NCBI GenBank assembly: GCA_023387555.1
Contig: JAEWHY010000277.1
Location: forward strand, 1-9,164
Reading direction: 5' to 3'
Source of the DNA: Pseudomonadota bacterium
Lineage (GTDB): Bacteria; Pseudomonadota; Alphaproteobacteria; Rhizobiales; Xanthobacteraceae
DNA: 9,164 nt
The notes under the pieces: generated by a model
What the model was told of the DNA's origin: nothing
Seen by the model: only the letters and a program-made list of their open reading frames with translations
Database searches by the model: none
Part shown: positions 6,566-9,164 of the stretch, piece after piece
How positions within the stretch are numbered: position 1 is the stretch's first letter
How the letters are laid out: every line of letters starts with the position of its first letter
Program-made: the position numbers and the translations under genes

Positions 6566-7816
6566 TCAGGCAGCGGCGGCCGCGATCGCCGGCGCGCCGA
6601 TATCCGGGTTGGCTTCGAAGACCACGGGTGCAGGGACCGGCGCGGCCGGGGCGGCGTCGCGGACATCCCGGTCGCTGCAGACGCGGTTACGGCCGGTGGC
6701 TTTCGCCGCATAGAGCGCCCGGTCTGCACGCGCCAGCATGGTCTGGATATGGGCGACATCCGGCAGCGCATGCGTCACCCCGATACTCACCGTGGCGTTC
6801 ATGGCATGGCCGGCAATTTCCACGCCCCGCACTTCGAACGCGGCACGGACGCGCTCGGCGACCATGATCGCGGTGTCGAGACCGCCCGGCAGGATCGCCG
6901 CAAATTCCTCGCCGCCGAGCCGCCCGACGATATCGTGCGCTCGCATGCTGCCGCTCGCGGTGGCGGCGAAGGCCTGTAATGCCTCATCGCCGGTCTCGTG
7001 GCCAAAGCGGTCGTTGATCGACTTGAAGTGGTCGAGGTCGAACATCATGATCGTGACCGGCTCGCCGCTCTTGCGCTGGTTCGCCACCAGCTTTTCGGCG
7101 GCATCGAAGAAGCCACGCCGGTTGAACAGGCCGGTCAGCGGATCGGTCATCGCCGCCGTCTTGTGAACGAGCGCGGCATGCTCCTTCGCCATGACCACAA
7201 CAATGAAGGCGGTGCCGACGACATAGAGCAGCGTCAGCAGGGCGAGCAGCGGGAATACGCCGTTGGCCGCGACCGGCACCGGGCTGCCGAAAAGCGACGT
7301 GGTCAGGATCGGCGACAGGAAAATCGCGCCATGCAGCACCGGGATCATCATGCCGCGGGCCCGTGCCGCGGCATTGCCCTTCGGCTTGCGCCGCTCGCGC
7401 CGCAGTTCGATCGCCGTCAGGACGGCGTAGGTGGCGATGATCAGCGAGGAGACCACCACGCGCGCATTGTCCCATGCCATCAGTTCCGGCATGCGCGTCG
7501 CCACGAGCCAGACCACGGCGCCGGCTATCGCAAAGCCGATGGAGGCTTCCCGCCCGTGGAATTTCCGGGCGCCGCACCAGATCAGGCCGCAGCAGGTGAA
7601 CAGCAGCGCACTGGCAAGATCGGCCCCCGCGGCCGGCAGGAGCCCGGGGCTGACGATCCACAGCCCGACGGCAAAGCCTCCGATCAAATAGGCCGAAGCC
7701 CAATAGCCCAGCGCCCGGACCGAACGATCCTGAAGCCACAGGGCGAAAAGGAAAAGTCCAAGAAGGCCGGTGACGCAGGTGGAGACAAGCAGCAGGGTCG
7801 GCAAGTCGAGCGGCAT
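6566..7816 (-). CDS. Membrane-anchored diguanylate cyclase (GGDEF domain)
   Basis: The protein is predicted to make cyclic di-GMP from two GTP at the inner membrane. With the start at 7816 it has 416 residues. An N-terminal region of about 1-215 holds six or seven hydrophobic segments, presumably an input module of unknown signal. A GGDEF domain at about 220-385 starts with the usual TDPLTGLFNRRGF. MMFDLDHFKSINDRFGH carries the metal-binding Asp, and GGEEF at 301-305 is the active site, so activity is expected. RAHD at 292-295, five residues before GGEEF, is an intact inhibitory I-site. The last 30 or so residues are a low-complexity Ala/Pro tail. The start at 7816 is preferred over ATG 7867 because of GGGAAG 5 bases upstream and because the 17 extra residues are charged and unlike a membrane protein start. 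No EAL domain is present. Confidence 0.93.
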   Translation of the reverse strand: MPLDLPTLLLVSTCVTGLLGLFLFALWLQDRSVRALGYWASAYLIGGFAVGLWIVSPGLLPAAGADLASALLFTCCGLIWCGARKFHGREASIGFAIAGAVVWLVATRMPELMAWDNARVVVSSLIIATYAVLTAIELRRERRKPKGNAAARARGMMIPVLHGAIFLSPILTTSLFGSPVPVAANGVFPLLALLTLLYVVGTAFIVVVMAKEHAALVHKTAAMTDPLTGLFNRRGFFDAAEKLVANQRKSGEPVTIMMFDLDHFKSINDRFGHETGDEALQAFAATASGSMRAHDIVGRLGGEEFAAILPGGLDTAIMVAERVRAAFEVRGVEIAGHAMNATVSIGVTHALPDVAHIQTMLARADRALYAAKATGRNRVCSDRDVRDAAPAAPVPAPVVFEANPDIGAPAIAAAAA

Positions 7817-7821
7817 AGAGG

Positions 7822-7827
7822 CTTCCC
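7822..7827 (-). promoter_or_regulatory. Ribosome binding site deciding the cyclase start
   Basis: On the minus strand GGGAAG lies 5 bases before ATG 7816. The alternative ATG at 7867 has only GAG directly abutting it. This supports the shorter 416-residue protein. Confidence 0.65.
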
Positions 7828-7844
7828 GCGTTCTGCGATGATTT

Positions 7845-7861
7845 CCGCCGGTGCCCGGCGG
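7845..7861 (-). other. Hairpin in the presumed leader of the diguanylate cyclase gene
   Basis: CCGCCGG (7845-7851) and CCGGCGG (7855-7861) form a perfect 7-bp stem with a 3-base loop, 28 bases upstream of ATG 7816. No T-tract follows on either strand. I see no c-di-GMP riboswitch signature around it. It may shape the mRNA leader, bind a regulator as DNA, or be chance. Confidence 0.3.
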
Positions 7862-7951
7862 CCGCATCTCAAAAAACCGTCACCTCGATACGCGACGTCC
7901 TCTTGCCGCAGGCTTTCGCCGCGCCCCCATATTTTCCGTAAAAACGCCAAT

Positions 7952-7974
7952 AAAAAAGGGGCCAATTGGCCCCT
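7952..7974 (-). terminator. Intrinsic terminator of rplM-rpsI
   Basis: Read on the minus strand, AGGGGCC and GGCCCCT pair around AATT (7957-7974), followed by a run of six T residues (7957-7952 as A on the plus strand). It lies 36 bases after the rpsI stop. It separates the ribosomal operon from the downstream cyclase gene, which must therefore have its own promoter somewhere in 7817-7950. I could not pick one out. Confidence 0.85.
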
Positions 7975-8009
7975 CTTTTGTCGCGACTTGAAGTCTGATT
8001 TTCGACGGA

Positions 8010-8495
8010 TCAGCGCTTCGAGAACTGGAACGAACGACGGGCCTTGGCCTTGCCGTACTTCTTGCGTTCGACCACGCGCGGATCGCGGGTGAGGAAGCCG
8101 CCGCGCTTGAGCGGCGAGCGCAGATCCGGCTCGAAATAGGTCAGCGCCTTGGAGATGCCGTGACGCACGGCACCCGCCTGGCCCGACAGACCGCCGCCCG
8201 AGACCGTGCAGATGACGTCGTACTGACCGGAGCGGTTCGCCGCCACGATCGGCTGCTGGATCATCATGCGCAACACCGGACGGGCGAAGAACTGCTCGAC
8301 CGGCTTGGTGTTGACGACGATCTTGCCGGAGCCCGGCTTGATCCAGACGCGGGCGACCGCGTTCTTGCGCTTGCCGGTGGCATAGGCGCGGCCCTGCGCA
8401 TCAAGCTTCTGGACATGCATCGGCTGTTCGGCGGCCTGCGCACCTTGCGTCTTCAGCGCCGCGAGGCCTTCGAGGGAGGAAACGGATTCGGCCAT
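8010..8495 (-). CDS. rpsI: 30S ribosomal protein S9 (uS9)
   Basis: S9 is a small-subunit protein whose C-terminal tail reaches the P-site tRNA. The 161 residues comprise an alphaproteobacterial N-terminal extension of about 35 residues and the conserved core. The core begins at AYATGKRKNAVARVW, followed by SGGGLSGQAGAVRHGISKAL, SPLKRGGFLTRDPRVVERKK and the invariant basic end with SKR. The start at 8495 lies only 2 bases after the rplM stop (TGATCATG), which implies one mRNA and coupled translation. No promoter is expected between them. An intrinsic terminator follows. Confidence 0.98.
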   Translation of the reverse strand: MAESVSSLEGLAALKTQGAQAAEQPMHVQKLDAQGRAYATGKRKNAVARVWIKPGSGKIVVNTKPVEQFFARPVLRMMIQQPIVAANRSGQYDVICTVSGGGLSGQAGAVRHGISKALTYFEPDLRSPLKRGGFLTRDPRVVERKKYGKAKARRSFQFSKR

Positions 8496-8497
8496 GA

Positions 8498-8959
8498 TCA
8501 GGCTGCCTTGTTCTTGCGGTTCAGGGCGCCGACATCAAGCGCCTCGGGCTTCTGGGCTTCATGCGGATGCTCGGTGCCGGGATAGACGCGCAGATTGCCG
8601 AGCTGCTTGCGGCCGAGCGGACCGCGCGGGAGCATGCGCTCCACGGCCTTTTCGACGATGCGCTCCGGGAAACGCCCCTCGAAGATCGACTTTGCCGAGC
8701 GCTCCTTGATGCCGCCGGGAAAGCCGGTGTGGTGATAGTACATCTTCTGGTCGCGCTTGCGGCCGGTGAAGACCACCTTCTCCGCATTGATGACGATCAC
8801 ATTGTCGCCGTCGTCGACATGCGGGGTGAAGCTCGCCTTGTGCTTGCCGCGCAGGCGCATCGCGATGATCGAGGCGAGCCGGCCGACCACAAGGCCGGTG
8901 GCGTCGATCACGACCCACTTCTTCTCAACGTCGGCGGGCTTCGCCGAAAAGGTTTTCAT
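8498..8959 (-). CDS. rplM: 50S ribosomal protein L13 (uL13)
   Basis: L13 is an early-assembly large-subunit protein. With ATG at 8959 it has 153 residues, the normal length, starting MKTFSAKPADVEKKWVVIDA. Conserved stretches include GLVVGRLASIIAMRLRGKHK, GDNVIVINAEKVVFTGRK, YYHHTGFPGGIKER and MLPRGPLGRKQLGNLRVY, then PGTEHPHEAQKPE. The frame stays open to 9040, but the extra 27 residues do not match the family and overlap the proposed promoter, so I reject that start. It is the first gene of the rplM-rpsI pair. Confidence 0.98.
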   Translation of the reverse strand: MKTFSAKPADVEKKWVVIDATGLVVGRLASIIAMRLRGKHKASFTPHVDDGDNVIVINAEKVVFTGRKRDQKMYYHHTGFPGGIKERSAKSIFEGRFPERIVEKAVERMLPRGPLGRKQLGNLRVYPGTEHPHEAQKPEALDVGALNRKNKAA

Positions 8960-8996
8960 GGCAATGGTCCAGGAAGGTTCGTTTTGCGTTGCGCGG

Positions 8997-9025
8997 CTTC
9001 TACGGGATCGGGCGAATCCCGTCAA
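8997..9025 (-). promoter_or_regulatory. Candidate housekeeping promoter of rplM-rpsI
   Basis: On the minus strand TTGACG (9025-9020) and TAGAAG (9002-8997) are separated by 17 bases, matching the sigma-70 consensus at 5/6 and 4/6. Transcription would start near 8990, leaving a leader of about 30 bases before ATG 8959. A perfect inverted repeat, ACGGGAT (9002-9008) and ATCCCGT (9016-9022), fills the spacer. A second perfect TTGACA (9040-9035) lies upstream but lacks a good -10. Confidence 0.5.
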
Positions 9026-9092
9026 CGCTCCATCTGTCAAAATAGCACTTCAAAATCAGTCACTTACAAAATAGGTCTTATAATACCTGCAT

Positions 9093-9164
9093 TTAACCTA
9101 CGGATTTCGGCGGGATCGAGTAGGTCGAGGTGACATGGGCGACCGGGTCATCGCTCCCCTCCGA
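9093..9164 (-). CDS. C-terminal 23 codons of a gene entering from the right edge, possibly a PaaI-type thioesterase
   Basis: On the minus strand a frame open at the right edge reads SEGSDDPVAHVTSTYSIPPK and three more residues, then TAA at 9093-9095. The phrase DPVAHVTSTYSIPP looks like the last strand of a hotdog-fold (PaaI-like) thioesterase, and the stop leaves a plausible 133-base gap before rplM. The evidence that this is a coding end is moderate. The family call rests on a short tail and memory of such tails. The gap 8960-9092 holds the rplM promoter and an AT-rich dyad. Confidence 0.5.
   Translation of the reverse strand, partial: SEGSDDPVAHVTSTYSIPPKSVG

Noticed and set aside
7817..7867. 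Upstream ATG for the diguanylate cyclase
   Set aside because: It has no spaced ribosome site and adds a charged 17-residue stretch; GGGAAG supports ATG 7816.
6998..8092. 364-codon plus-strand frame across the diguanylate cyclase
   Set aside because: It is antisense to a GGDEF protein with all key motifs; its translation is low-complexity charged sequence and it even runs over the rpsI terminator.
8960..9040. N-terminal extension of L13 to ATG 9040
   Set aside because: The 27 extra residues do not match L13 proteins and the region overlaps the proposed promoter; MKTFSAKPADVEKKW is the family start.

Overview
The window is high-GC chromosomal DNA from an alphaproteobacterium, most likely a Bradyrhizobium/Rhodopseudomonas-type member of the Nitrobacteraceae. 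This rests on gene content and order (nnr divergent from glnB-glnA; tRNA-Leu next to tig; rplM-rpsI with an N-terminally extended S9) and on protein style. The genus is an inference. It reads as ordinary housekeeping chromosome. I see no insertion sequence, phage gene, CRISPR array or clear genomic island.

Layout, left to right. (1) Positions 1-1161, minus strand: trigger factor (tig), cut by the left edge so its C-terminus is missing. A complete tRNA-Leu (anticodon TAG) lies just upstream on the same strand. (2) 1473-2972, minus: bifunctional NAD(P)H-hydrate repair enzyme (nnr), which appears to start at TTG. (3) 2973-3203: divergent control region with a convincing sigma-54 (-24/-12) promoter for glnB, two upstream NtrC-like dyads about four helical turns apart, and hairpins around the start of the transcript. 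(4) 3204-5013, plus: glnB (PII signal protein) and glnA (type I glutamine synthetase), closed by a strong intrinsic terminator. (5) 5107-6081, minus: an orphan periplasmic substrate-binding protein of the Bug/TctC family. (6) 6280-6510, minus: a possible small protein with one C-terminal membrane helix. (7) 6566-7816, minus: a membrane-anchored diguanylate cyclase with GGEEF and an intact I-site. (8) 7952-8959, minus: rplM-rpsI ribosomal protein operon with its own terminator. (9) 9093-9164, minus: the last 23 codons of a gene running in from the right, perhaps a PaaI-type thioesterase.

Functionally, the centre is the nitrogen-assimilation module. PII senses nitrogen/carbon/energy status and controls glutamine synthetase activity through adenylylation, while NtrC and sigma-54 would raise transcription when nitrogen is scarce. 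tig, rplM and rpsI are translation and folding genes, and nnr is metabolite repair. The Bug protein and the cyclase look like independent single-gene units. No undescribed multi-gene system is visible. The points most worth a second look are the glnB control region and leader, the inverted repeat inside the proposed rplM promoter, and the small membrane ORF.
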